Shown here one piece after another: positions 56,178 to 64,000 of a stretch of DNA of 64,000 nt. Both the position numbers and the translations under genes were made by a program. Below the pieces are notes generated by a model. That model had not been told where the DNA came from and did not search any database. It worked only from the letters and a program-made list of their open reading frames with translations. Positions within the stretch are counted from its first letter, which is position 1. Each line of letters starts with the position of its first letter. Source of the stretch: Buttiauxella massiliensis (lineage in GTDB: Bacteria; Pseudomonadota; Gammaproteobacteria; Enterobacterales; Enterobacteriaceae); contig NZ_LR722659.1 in assembly GCF_902500225.1 (NCBI RefSeq), positions 1 to 64,000 of the forward strand, read 5' to 3'.

Positions 56178-57182
56178 TTAAATCACTATCCAGAACAAAA
56201 CCATCACCACAATCAGTGCGATAAGTGCCAGGCCTGGGCGGGCACTTATTACCTTCATCGGTTCAATAAATGGCGCCCAAATTGGGCTGGCGATGGGCTG
56301 AATATTTTGCACTTCAGGCGAGGCCGGTTGGCGTTCTGCTCGCTTCAAAAAGATCTGGTTCAAAATATCCTGCACTTGCGCAGTGGTCAGTAACGACTGC
56401 GGCGCTGCCTGAAAACGTTGCTGGGAATAATCGGTAATCTCTTTCCATTCTGCGGGTTCCAGAGGCTGCTTTAGCGCGGCCTGGATGGTATGCAGCGTAG
56501 GAGTTTGCTGTTGGCTCAGGGTTTGCCTTGCCTGTAACCAGGTGCTCAGCAGCGTGAAATGTTTTGCAGGAATCAACTCACCTGTTTTCACCCCTGAAAG
56601 CTCAAGCATTGATTGCCAGATAAGTTTTCCTGACTCACCCGTTGCCGCTGTGAGTTTGGCGACTTGTTTATTTAAAGTGTTATGTTCTGCGGGCAACAGC
56701 GGGCGATCTGTCGCCTGGCGCTGCTGTGGCTGCGGGATAGCCAACTGGTTATTTTGCAATAACGTCAGTACGCTTTTTAATTGTTCTGGCGTGAGCTGGC
56801 TAAGGGCTGTCTGCCCAAACTGTTGGCGAATGTAATCACTCACAGCCTGGCGATTATTGCCCTGTGATAGCAATTCGCTGAGCTGTTGTACAACCTGACG
56901 CGTGGCATGGGTTGTTTGAGCATTATTGAGACGCTGATTCAGATTTTGTTCAGCCGCGGGGAAGTGACGCGATAACAATGGCGTTTCACCTTTTAGCCCG
57001 AGGTCATGTTTTAATCCCGCCCACACTTCGGCACTTTGTTGCTGGTTAAGCGCAACAATACGTGTAATCAAACGCTCCAGAACGGTACGTTGCTGTGTAG
57101 AAAGCGGAAACTCACCTGCCGCTGAAGTTGGGGAGGGTGGTTCCCCCGGAGGACGTGCTGTCGCCCCCTGAATGGGTTGCAT
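56178..57182 (-). CDS. flk: Flagella biosynthesis regulator Flk
   Basis: A 334 aa protein that is Gln-rich throughout, with one C-terminal membrane helix ([19 protein letters not shown]) and almost no periplasmic tail. The N-terminus is Pro-rich ([14 protein letters not shown]) with [20 protein letters not shown] after it. Flk couples completion of the flagellar ring to hook-length control, by preventing premature export of FlgM. It is divergent from pdxB. Confidence 0.92.
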   Translation of the reverse strand: MQPIQGATARPPGEPPSPTSAAGEFPLSTQQRTVLERLITRIVALNQQQSAEVWAGLKHDLGLKGETPLLSRHFPAAEQNLNQRLNNAQTTHATRQVVQQLSELLSQGNNRQAVSDYIRQQFGQTALSQLTPEQLKSVLTLLQNNQLAIPQPQQRQATDRPLLPAEHNTLNKQVAKLTAATGESGKLIWQSMLELSGVKTGELIPAKHFTLLSTWLQARQTLSQQQTPTLHTIQAALKQPLEPAEWKEITDYSQQRFQAAPQSLLTTAQVQDILNQIFLKRAERQPASPEVQNIQPIASPIWAPFIEPMKVISARPGLALIALIVVMVLFWIVI

Positions 57183-57285
57183 AGGCTTAAATCCTTTGTC
57201 GATCCCTGGCTCAAGTATGCCAGGACGCCAGATTATGGCACACTATCGGGCTTATTCTCGACGATTAACCGAACAGGTAACTAAC

Positions 57286-58422
57286 GTGAAAATCCTCGTT
57301 GACGAAAACATGCCCTATGCACGTGAATTGTTCAGTCGCCTTGGCGACGTAACCGCCGTCCCTGGCCGCCCAATTCCCGTATCCGAACTGGCTGATGCCG
57401 ATGCGTTAATGGTGCGTTCAGTCACCAAAGTGAATGCTGATTTACTTGATGACAAAGGGATAAAGTTTGTCGGTACGGCAACGGCTGGCACTGACCACGT
57501 TGACGAAAAATACCTTGAGCGCGCGGGTATCGCATTTTCGGCAGCCCCCGGGTGTAACGCCATTGCCGTAGTTGAGTATGTCTTCTCCTCACTGTTAATA
57601 CTTGCTGAACGCGACGGATTCCAACTTACCGACCGTACCGTGGGTATTGTTGGTGTCGGTAATGTAGGCTCACGTTTGCAGGCGCGTCTCGAAGCTTTTG
57701 GCGTTCGTACGCTGCTTTGCGATCCACCTCGTGCCGACCGCGGTGATAAAGGTGATTTTGTTTCACTGGAACAATTGGTGCGCGAAGCGGATGTTCTGAC
57801 GTTCCATACGCCATTGTTTAAAGACGGTGCGTACAAATCGCTGCATCTTGCTGACGAGAAACTGATTTCATGCCTCAAACCAGGCTCCATTCTGATCAAC
57901 GCCTGCCGTGGCCCTGTTGTGGATAACGTGGCGTTGCTTAAATGCCTGGAGAAGGGGCAGGATCTGAGTGTGGTACTTGATGTCTGGGAGCCGGAGCCTG
58001 AACTCAATGTAGCTCTGCTTGAGAAAGTTGATATCGGTACCGCTCACATCGCGGGTTATACGCTCGAAGGTAAAGCGCGTGGCACCACGCAAGTGTTTGA
58101 AGCATTTAGCGAGTTTATTGGTCAGAAACAACAAGTGGCTTTAGACACTCTGCTTCCTGCCCCAGAATTTGCTCGTATTACCCTTCATGGCCCGCTTGAT
58201 CAGGCAACACTCAAAAGACTGGTTCATCTGGTGTATGATGTGCGCCGCGATGATGCTCCTCTGCGTAAAGTGGCGGGAATTCCTGGTGAGTTTGACAAGT
58301 TGCGCAAAAATTATCAGGAACGCCGTGAATGGTCATCGCTGTATATCCAGTGTGATGATGAAGCGGCAGCGACAATGCTGCAAAAGCTAGGCTTTAGCGC
58401 CACCTATCACACTGCGCGTTAA
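57286..58422 (+). CDS. pdxB: Erythronate-4-phosphate dehydrogenase PdxB
   Basis: A 378 aa D-2-hydroxyacid dehydrogenase. The N-terminus reads [16 protein letters not shown] from GTG 57286, which gives the exact E. coli length. The NAD-binding [20 protein letters not shown] is followed by the catalytic Arg region [10 protein letters not shown] and the [14 protein letters not shown] histidine. The C-terminal dimerisation domain has the family end. It oxidises erythronate 4-phosphate in pyridoxal phosphate synthesis. The frame is open from 57172, inside the flk start, so that longer start is rejected. Confidence 0.95.
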   Translation: MKILVDENMPYARELFSRLGDVTAVPGRPIPVSELADADALMVRSVTKVNADLLDDKGIKFVGTATAGTDHVDEKYLERAGIAFSAAPGCNAIAVVEYVFSSLLILAERDGFQLTDRTVGIVGVGNVGSRLQARLEAFGVRTLLCDPPRADRGDKGDFVSLEQLVREADVLTFHTPLFKDGAYKSLHLADEKLISCLKPGSILINACRGPVVDNVALLKCLEKGQDLSVVLDVWEPEPELNVALLEKVDIGTAHIAGYTLEGKARGTTQVFEAFSEFIGQKQQVALDTLLPAPEFARITLHGPLDQATLKRLVHLVYDVRRDDAPLRKVAGIPGEFDKLRKNYQERREWSSLYIQCDDEAAATMLQKLGFSATYHTAR

Positions 58423-58434
58423 AAAATCCTTCTC

Positions 58435-58462
58435 ATTTCCCCGGTGTTACACCGGGGAAATA
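58435..58462 (+). terminator. Intercistronic hairpin between pdxB and usg
   Basis: A perfect ATTTCCCCGGTGT/ACACCGGGGAAAT hairpin with a tight loop is not followed by T residues. It is more likely an mRNA-stability or attenuating element than a full terminator, since usg-truA follows directly. Confidence 0.6.
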
Positions 58463-58490
58463 CTGCTATTTAAGTCTGGAGTAAACCAAC

Positions 58491-59504
58491 ATGTCTGAAG
58501 GCTGGAATATTGCCGTTTTAGGTGCCACGGGTGCCGTAGGCGCAGCTGTGATCGAACTGCTTGCCGAACGCCAGTTCCCGGTTGGTGAATTGTATGCCCT
58601 GGCGCGTAATGAAAGCGCCGGTGAAAATATTCGTTATGAAGGCAAAACCGTGATGGTTCAGGATGCTGAATCATTTGACTGGACTCAGGTTCAATTGGCG
58701 TTCTTCGTTGCGGGTGTTGAAGCTTCTGCGCGTTATGTTGAAGAAGCCACGAATGCCGGTTGCCTGGTTATCGACTCCAGTGGCCTGTTCGCCATGGAAC
58801 ACGATGTCCCGCTGGTAGTACCTGACGTGAATCCATTTGTGTTGGGTGAATACCGTAATCGCAACCTGGTTGCTGTTGCTGATAGCCTGACCAGCCAACT
58901 CCTGACAGCCCTGAAACCGCTTATCGAACAAGGTGGTTTATCACGTATTCAGGTCACCAATTTACTGGCAGCCTCTGGGCGTGGGAAAAGTGCCGTCGAT
59001 GCGCTGGCCGGGCAGAGCGCTCGTCTGCTGAACGGTTTGCCAATTGAAGATGCCGATTTGTTTGGTCGCCAGTTAGCTTTCAACATGCTGCCGTTAGTGC
59101 CTGACGCAGAAGGCAGCATTCCTGTCGAGCGCCGCTTAGTGAACGAAGTGCGTAAAGTCTTGCAGGATGAAGGTGTGATCATTTCGGCCAGCTTCGTCCA
59201 GGCCCCGGTGTTTTATGGCCATGCGCAAATGGTGAACTTTGAAGCCATGCGCCCGCTTGCCTCTGAAGAAGCGCGTGACGCGTATATCCAGTTTGAAGAT
59301 ATCGAACTTTCTGAAGAGGGCGATTTCCCTACTCAGGTTTCCGATGCTTCCGGCAGTTCGCACCTTTCAATCGGCTGTATCCACAACGATTACGGTATGC
59401 CTGAGCAGATTCAATTCTGGTCAGTTGCCGATAACGTTCGTTTCGGCGGTGCGTTGATGGCGGTGAAAACGGCTGAGAAATTAGTGCAGGAGTATATGTA
59501 CTAA
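58491..59504 (+). CDS. usg: Usg-1, semialdehyde-dehydrogenase-like protein without catalytic Cys
   Basis: A 337 aa homologue of aspartate semialdehyde dehydrogenase. The NADP-binding [17 protein letters not shown] is intact, and [20 protein letters not shown] and the GHAQMVNFE loop are also of family type. Where active enzymes have the catalytic Cys (N-C-S/T-T region) the sequence reads [14 protein letters not shown], so no nucleophile is present. Enzyme activity is thus unlikely and the role is unknown. truA starts on the last base of its stop codon, as in E. coli. Confidence 0.94.
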   Translation: MSEGWNIAVLGATGAVGAAVIELLAERQFPVGELYALARNESAGENIRYEGKTVMVQDAESFDWTQVQLAFFVAGVEASARYVEEATNAGCLVIDSSGLFAMEHDVPLVVPDVNPFVLGEYRNRNLVAVADSLTSQLLTALKPLIEQGGLSRIQVTNLLAASGRGKSAVDALAGQSARLLNGLPIEDADLFGRQLAFNMLPLVPDAEGSIPVERRLVNEVRKVLQDEGVIISASFVQAPVFYGHAQMVNFEAMRPLASEEARDAYIQFEDIELSEEGDFPTQVSDASGSSHLSIGCIHNDYGMPEQIQFWSVADNVRFGGALMAVKTAEKLVQEYMY

Positions 59505-60319
59505 TGTCCGACGAGTTGCACCAAACACCACTCAACAAGATTGCACTCGGCATTGAATACGACGGTAGCAAATATTACGGCTGGCAGCGCCAGAATGAAG
59601 TGCGCAGCGTGCAAGAGAAGCTCGAAAAAGCGCTCTCTAAAGTGGCTGATGAGCCAATAAATGTATTCTGCGCCGGACGTACCGACGCTGGCGTACACGC
59701 CACCGGCCAGGTGGTGCACTTTGAAACGCGTGTGCAGCGTAAAGATGCGGCATGGACGCTTGGTGCAAATGCGAATTTACCTGGTGACATTGCGGTGCGT
59801 TGGGTTAAAGCTGTGCCCGATGATTTTCACGCGCGCTTCAGCGCCACGGCGCGCCGTTATCGTTATGTCATCTATAACGAGCGGCTACGTCCTGCAGTGA
59901 TGGGGCAGGGGGTGACGCATTTTTATCATCCGCTGGATGCTGAACGTATGCACCGTGCAGCGCAATGTTTGCTGGGTGAGAACGATTTTACGTCGTTCCG
60001 TGCCGTGCAATGCCAGTCGCGCACACCCTGGCGCAATCTGATGCACATCAACGTCACACGTTATGGTTCATACGTGGTGGTGGATATCAAAGCCAATGCG
60101 TTTGTGCATCACATGGTGCGAAACATTGTCGGCAGCCTGATGGAAATTGGTTGTGGCAATCAAGAAGAGAACTGGATGGCCGAATTGCTGGCGGCGAAAG
60201 ATCGTAAGCTTGCAGCGGCGACCGGAAAAGCAGAAGGCTTGTACTTAGTTTCTGTTGATTACCCTGACTACTTTGCATTACCTAAACCCCCGATGGGGCC
60301 TCTTTTTTTGGCAGACTGA
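59504..60319 (+). CDS. truA: tRNA pseudouridine(38-40) synthase TruA
   Basis: A 271 aa pseudouridine synthase. The catalytic Asp is in [17 protein letters not shown], with the [10 protein letters not shown] start of the fold, and [19 protein letters not shown] in the second half. It modifies U38-U40 in the anticodon arm. It overlaps usg by one base (TAATG) and is followed by dedA. Confidence 0.97.
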   Translation: MSDELHQTPLNKIALGIEYDGSKYYGWQRQNEVRSVQEKLEKALSKVADEPINVFCAGRTDAGVHATGQVVHFETRVQRKDAAWTLGANANLPGDIAVRWVKAVPDDFHARFSATARRYRYVIYNERLRPAVMGQGVTHFYHPLDAERMHRAAQCLLGENDFTSFRAVQCQSRTPWRNLMHINVTRYGSYVVVDIKANAFVHHMVRNIVGSLMEIGCGNQEENWMAELLAAKDRKLAAATGKAEGLYLVSVDYPDYFALPKPPMGPLFLAD

Positions 60320-60344
60320 CGCCAGTCGAGAAAGGTAGATAACG

Positions 60345-61004
60345 ATGGAATTTATCCGCTTTATTATTGATTTTATTTTGCACATTGATGTGCACTTAGC
60401 GGAGTTGGTTGCACAGTATGGTGTCTGGGTTTATGCCATTCTGTTTTTGATTCTGTTTTGCGAGACAGGTCTGGTGGTGACGCCATTCCTTCCCGGTGAT
60501 TCGCTGCTGTTTGTTGCCGGTGCGCTGGCGGCATTGCCGACCAACGATCTGAACGTTCATACCATGGTGATTTTAATGATCATCGCAGCTATTGTTGGGG
60601 ATGCGGTGAACTACACTATTGGGCGGCTGTTTGGTGAAAAGCTGTTCAGTAATCCGAATTCAAAAATCTTCCGCCGTAGTTATCTTGATAAAACACACGC
60701 TTTTTACGAGCGTCATGGTGGAAAAACGATTATCCTCGCGCGCTTCGTACCGATTGTGCGAACTTTTGCACCGTTTGTCGCCGGGATGGGGCATATGTCC
60801 TATCGCCATTTTGCGATGTATAACGTTGCCGGTGCGTTGCTGTGGGTATTGTTATTCACCTACGCAGGCTACCTGTTCGGCGATTTGCCAATTGTGCAGG
60901 AAAACCTGAAATTACTGATTGTGGCGATTATCGTGTTGTCGGTCCTGCCTGGTGTGGTTGAAATTATTCGCCACAAACGCGCGACCAAACGCCTGCAAAA
61001 GTAA
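60345..61004 (+). CDS. dedA: DedA family inner-membrane protein
   Basis: A 219 aa membrane protein with the DedA/SNARE-associated signature: [34 protein letters not shown], and [20 protein letters not shown] with the conserved Glu, Arg and Pro residues. DedA proteins are needed for membrane lipid and proton-motive-force homeostasis and flip undecaprenyl phosphate or phospholipid. It is 25 bp after truA. Confidence 0.95.
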   Translation: MEFIRFIIDFILHIDVHLAELVAQYGVWVYAILFLILFCETGLVVTPFLPGDSLLFVAGALAALPTNDLNVHTMVILMIIAAIVGDAVNYTIGRLFGEKLFSNPNSKIFRRSYLDKTHAFYERHGGKTIILARFVPIVRTFAPFVAGMGHMSYRHFAMYNVAGALLWVLLFTYAGYLFGDLPIVQENLKLLIVAIIVLSVLPGVVEIIRHKRATKRLQK

Positions 61005-61142
61005 CCCCATCGCGCGGTTCGACCACTTTTTTATCCAAAGTCGCGGGCCGTTATGTTTTAATGAGCACCATTTATGGTCTGGGGCAGCTAGTTCTGCCAC
61101 AGAAAAACTGGCATCGACCAGGTTCAAGCAGAAAGGTCATCA

Positions 61143-62063
61143 ATGAGCTGGATTGAACGAATTCTCAATAAGAGCAATATCACCCCTACCCGTAAGGCGA
61201 GTATCCCTGAAGGGGTGTGGACAAAGTGCGACAGCTGTGGCCAGGTTTTGTACCGTGCCGAACTGGAACGCAATCTCGAAGTCTGCCCAAAATGCGATCA
61301 CCACATGCGTATGTCTGCGCGCGATCGCTTGCACAGCCTGTTAGATGAAGGCTCGATGTTTGAATTGGGTAGTGAACTTGAGCCAAAAGATATCCTCAAG
61401 TTTAAAGACTCTAAAAAATATAAAGACCGTCTGGCATCAGCTCAGAAAGAAACTGGCGAGAAAGACGCGCTGGTGGTCATGAAAGGTACGCTCTATAACA
61501 TGCCAGTTGTCGCTGTGGCGTTTGAGTTTGCCTTTATGGGCGGTTCTATGGGCTCTGTTGTCGGCGCGCGTTTTGTTCGTGCTGTGGAACAGGCTCTGGA
61601 AGATAACTGCCCGATGATCTGCTTCTCTGCTTCCGGTGGTGCACGTATGCAAGAGGCGCTGATGTCGCTGATGCAGATGGCGAAAACCAGTGCAGCGTTG
61701 GCAAAAATGCAGGAACGCGGTCTGCCGTATATTTCGGTTTTGACTGACCCGACTATGGGCGGCGTCTCTGCAAGCTTCGCAATGTTAGGCGATCTGAACA
61801 TTGCTGAACCAAAAGCACTGATCGGCTTTGCGGGTCCTCGTGTTATCGAGCAGACCGTTCGTGAAAAACTGCCGCCGGGCTTCCAGCGCAGTGAGTTCCT
61901 GATCGAAAAAGGGGCGATCGACATGATCGTCCGCCGTCCAGAAATGCGCCTCAAACTGGCAAGCGTTCTGGCAAAGCTGACAAATCAGCCTGCGCCAAAT
62001 CCGGAAGCGCCGCGTGAACCGATTGTGGTTCCGGCAGCGCCGGAAGAAGGTCACGAGGCCTGA
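61143..62063 (+). CDS. accD: Acetyl-CoA carboxylase carboxyltransferase beta subunit AccD
   Basis: A 306 aa protein. The N-terminal zinc ribbon uses Cys29, Cys32, Cys48 and Cys51. The crotonase-fold part has [40 protein letters not shown] and [16 protein letters not shown]. With AccA it transfers carboxyl from biotin to acetyl-CoA, the committing step of fatty acid synthesis. A 138-bp leader separates it from dedA, and a terminator follows. Confidence 0.97.
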   Translation: MSWIERILNKSNITPTRKASIPEGVWTKCDSCGQVLYRAELERNLEVCPKCDHHMRMSARDRLHSLLDEGSMFELGSELEPKDILKFKDSKKYKDRLASAQKETGEKDALVVMKGTLYNMPVVAVAFEFAFMGGSMGSVVGARFVRAVEQALEDNCPMICFSASGGARMQEALMSLMQMAKTSAALAKMQERGLPYISVLTDPTMGGVSASFAMLGDLNIAEPKALIGFAGPRVIEQTVREKLPPGFQRSEFLIEKGAIDMIVRRPEMRLKLASVLAKLTNQPAPNPEAPREPIVVPAAPEEGHEA

Positions 62064-62071
62064 TAGTCAAT

Positions 62072-62106
62072 AAAGGCAGGGCCGCTCGCGGAACTGCCTT
62101 TTTTCT
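62072..62106 (+). terminator. Terminator after accD
   Basis: An AAAGGCAG/CTGCCTTT stem with an inner GC-rich loop is followed by TTTTTT, ten bases after the stop. Confidence 0.85.
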
Positions 62107-62140
62107 TGAACCGATCCTCTCGGTAAGTAGAACGGGCATC

Positions 62141-63409
62141 ATGGAAAAAATTCAAACTCCTCAAGCCACGTCGCCTCTGGCCACGTGGCTTTGTTATCTG
62201 GAAAATCTCCACTCAAAAACTATCGAGCTTGGTCTTGACCGCGTAAAAAAAGTTGCAGCGACACTTGATGTCTTAAAACCTGCACCGACGGTGTTTACCG
62301 TGGCTGGAACCAATGGCAAAGGCACGACTTGCCGCACCCTGGAAAAGGTGTTGATGGCGGCGGGATATAGTGTTGGTGTCTACAGCTCACCGCATCTGGT
62401 GCGTTACACCGAGCGTGTCCGCGTGCAAAGCGAAGAGTTGGACGAGGTTTACCACACGGCGGCATTTGCTCAGATTGAAGCGGCACGCGGTGAGACATCG
62501 CTGACCTATTTTGAATACAGCACCTTGTCAGCGCTATTGTTGTTTAAGCAACTGGCTGTGGACGTGGTGATTCTTGAAGTCGGCCTGGGTGGTCGCCTGG
62601 ATGCGACCAATATTGTCGATGCCGATGTAGCGGTCGTGACCAGTATCGCGCTGGACCACACCGACTGGCTGGGGCCAGACCGTGAAAGTATCGGACGTGA
62701 AAAAGCAGGAGTCTTCCGTGGTGGTAAACCTGCTGTGGTGGGCGAGCCAGATATGCCACACACTATTGCTGATGTGGCGGCTGAAAAGGGCGCTCATCTG
62801 CTGCGCCGTGATGTCGACTGGTCTTATGAGGTTGGTGAGAACAGCTGGAGCTTTAAAGATGCTCAGGGTGAACTCAACGGCTTGCCGTTGCCACTAGTCC
62901 CGCAGCCTAATGCTGCAACCGCGCTGGCTGCATTGCGCGCAAGCCAGCTAAATGTCAGTAATGAAGTTATTATTCAAGGGATTAAAGAGGCGACGTTACC
63001 GGGCCGTTTCCAGATTATTTCGCAGTCACCGTTGGTTATTCTCGATGTGGCGCATAATCCCCACGCGGCGGCCTATCTTGCCGGGCGCCTTGCACAGCTA
63101 CCCAAGCGTGGGCGCGTGTTGGCGGTAATTGGCATGCTGCACGACAAAGACATCGCCGGTACGCTGGCAAATTTGTCTCCTCAAGTTGATAGCTGGTATT
63201 GTGCTCCTCTGGAAGGGCCGCGAGGTGCGAGTGCTGAACAGTTGATTGAGCATCTGGGCCAGGGTGAAGTCTACGGCACAGTGGCGCAAGCCTGGAATGC
63301 TGCGATGAGTTCAGCAACAGGGGATGATACCGTGCTGGTGTGTGGTTCATTTCATACAGTAGCCCACGTAATGGAAGCGCTGGACGCGGAGAAAACAGGT
63401 GGCGAGTAA
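62141..63409 (+). CDS. folC: Dihydrofolate/folylpolyglutamate synthase FolC
   Basis: A 422 aa Mur-ligase-type enzyme. The P-loop is VAGTNGKGTTCRTLE, the central region has VILEVGLGGRLDATNIVDAD and ALDHTDWLGPDRESIGREKA, and the C-terminal domain has VILDVAHNPHAA. It adds Glu to dihydropteroate and to folates. The dedD start lies 11 bases before its stop, so the two are coupled. Confidence 0.96.
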   Translation: MEKIQTPQATSPLATWLCYLENLHSKTIELGLDRVKKVAATLDVLKPAPTVFTVAGTNGKGTTCRTLEKVLMAAGYSVGVYSSPHLVRYTERVRVQSEELDEVYHTAAFAQIEAARGETSLTYFEYSTLSALLLFKQLAVDVVILEVGLGGRLDATNIVDADVAVVTSIALDHTDWLGPDRESIGREKAGVFRGGKPAVVGEPDMPHTIADVAAEKGAHLLRRDVDWSYEVGENSWSFKDAQGELNGLPLPLVPQPNAATALAALRASQLNVSNEVIIQGIKEATLPGRFQIISQSPLVILDVAHNPHAAAYLAGRLAQLPKRGRVLAVIGMLHDKDIAGTLANLSPQVDSWYCAPLEGPRGASAEQLIEHLGQGEVYGTVAQAWNAAMSSATGDDTVLVCGSFHTVAHVMEALDAEKTGGE

Positions 63410-64000
63410 GTTTCAAAATCGATTAGTAGGGACCATCATTTTGGTCGCACTGGGGGTCATTATCCTGCCAGGGCTACTCGATGGTCAGAAAAAACATTAT
63501 CAGGATGAATTTGCAGCCATTCCTCTGGTTCCAAAACCTGGGGATACCGCTGAGCCGGATATGTTGCCTGTTGCAACTCAGGCACTCCCTTCTCAGCCAC
63601 CTGAAGGTGCCGCCGAAGAGGTGAGAGCGGGTACGGCAGCAGCACCAGGATTAGATATCGCCTCACTGCCGAGTGATGGTGGTGCGGGTATTGATGAAGT
63701 TCCGGTCGCCCGTGCTCAACCAAAACCGCAACCTGTCGTTGAGAAACCGAAACCTAAGCAGGTCGAAAAACCGCAGAGTAGGGCTGAGATTGATCAAACG
63801 GCAGAACGTCTGGCGATGATGAACGAAGAACCACCTGCGCCTGCAAAACCTGTGAAGCAAGAAGCGACCGAACAAGCGCCAACCGGCAAAGCTTACGTCG
63901 TGCAACTAGGTGCATTAAAGAATGCCGACAAAGTGAATGAAATTGTTGGTAAACTACGCGGCGCTGGGTTCCGTGCTTACACGTCACCGTCTACACCAGT
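63399..64000 (+). CDS. dedD: DedD, SPOR-domain cell division protein (partial)
   Basis: The gene starts with GTG 63399 (VASKFQNRLVGTIILVAL, matching E. coli MASKFQNR) and runs off the right edge after about 200 codons. It has an N-terminal membrane helix (LVGTIILVALGVIILPGLL), a long Pro/Lys/Glu-rich periplasmic linker, and the start of a SPOR domain (AYVVQLGALKNADKVNEIVG) that binds denuded peptidoglycan at the septum. It overlaps folC by 11 bp. Confidence 0.95.
   Translation, partial: MASKFQNRLVGTIILVALGVIILPGLLDGQKKHYQDEFAAIPLVPKPGDTAEPDMLPVATQALPSQPPEGAAEEVRAGTAAAPGLDIASLPSDGGAGIDEVPVARAQPKPQPVVEKPKPKQVEKPQSRAEIDQTAERLAMMNEEPPAPAKPVKQEATEQAPTGKAYVVQLGALKNADKVNEIVGKLRGAGFRAYTSPSTP

Overview
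The window is a stretch of enterobacterial chromosome. The right half follows the Escherichia coli order yfdC-mlaA-fadL-yfcZ-fadIJ-sixA-smrB-prmB-aroC-mepA-yfcA-epmC-yfcL-mnmC-fabB-yfcJ-flk-pdxB-usg-truA-dedA-accD-folC-dedD almost gene for gene, but the proteins differ enough that this is not E. coli or Salmonella. ERIC elements and a REP-like hairpin also fit Enterobacterales. I cannot name the genus from sequence alone.

Region 1 (1-29.6 kb) is the distal part of a type VI secretion system (T6SS) locus. It opens with the tail of an IS3-family transposase, a gene fragment, and three exported immunity-like genes (SH3-like, EF-hand-like, and a frameshifted LprI/DUF1311). Next comes a nearly unidirectional T6SS block: PAAR, a membrane protein of unknown role, tssM, a protein with an AcrVA2-like C-terminus, tssA, tssF, tssG, an ERIC element and tssJ. 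It is followed by a 14-kb array of vgrG modules, then tssE and a vasL-like gene. tssB, tssC, tssH, tssK, tssL and hcp are not in the window and presumably lie to the left.

The array (13.0-27.5 kb) is the most unusual part. A cassette of vgrG, a DUF4123 chaperone, a 114-118 aa small protein, a Tox-REase-5 nuclease and an Imm52-type immunity gene occurs three times. The vgrG of the third cassette has lost its first 152 codons. A fourth, heavily deleted vgrG scrap is followed by an effector remnant and an orphan immunity gene. The arrangement looks like a T6SS effector locus growing and shedding modules by recombination between repeated vgrG and immunity sequences.

Region 2 (29.6-31.3 kb) is the edge of an integrated island. 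A frameshifted P4-type integrase sits beside the 3' end of a tRNA-Arg(CCU) gene (argW), so the T6SS region probably lies in an argW island whose other end is outside the window.

Region 3 (31.3-64 kb) is core genome. It holds yfdC and a complete, overlapping ccmABCDEFGH operon for cytochrome c maturation placed between yfdC and mlaA. It continues with lipid-related genes: mlaA, fadL and fadIJ with FadR-like operators, fabB with FadR-like and FabR-like sites, and accD. Also present are genes for ribosome quality control and modification (smrB, prmB, truA, mnmC, epmC), aromatic and vitamin biosynthesis (aroC, pdxB, folC), and envelope functions (mepA, dedA, dedD). Intrinsic terminators separate most transcription units.
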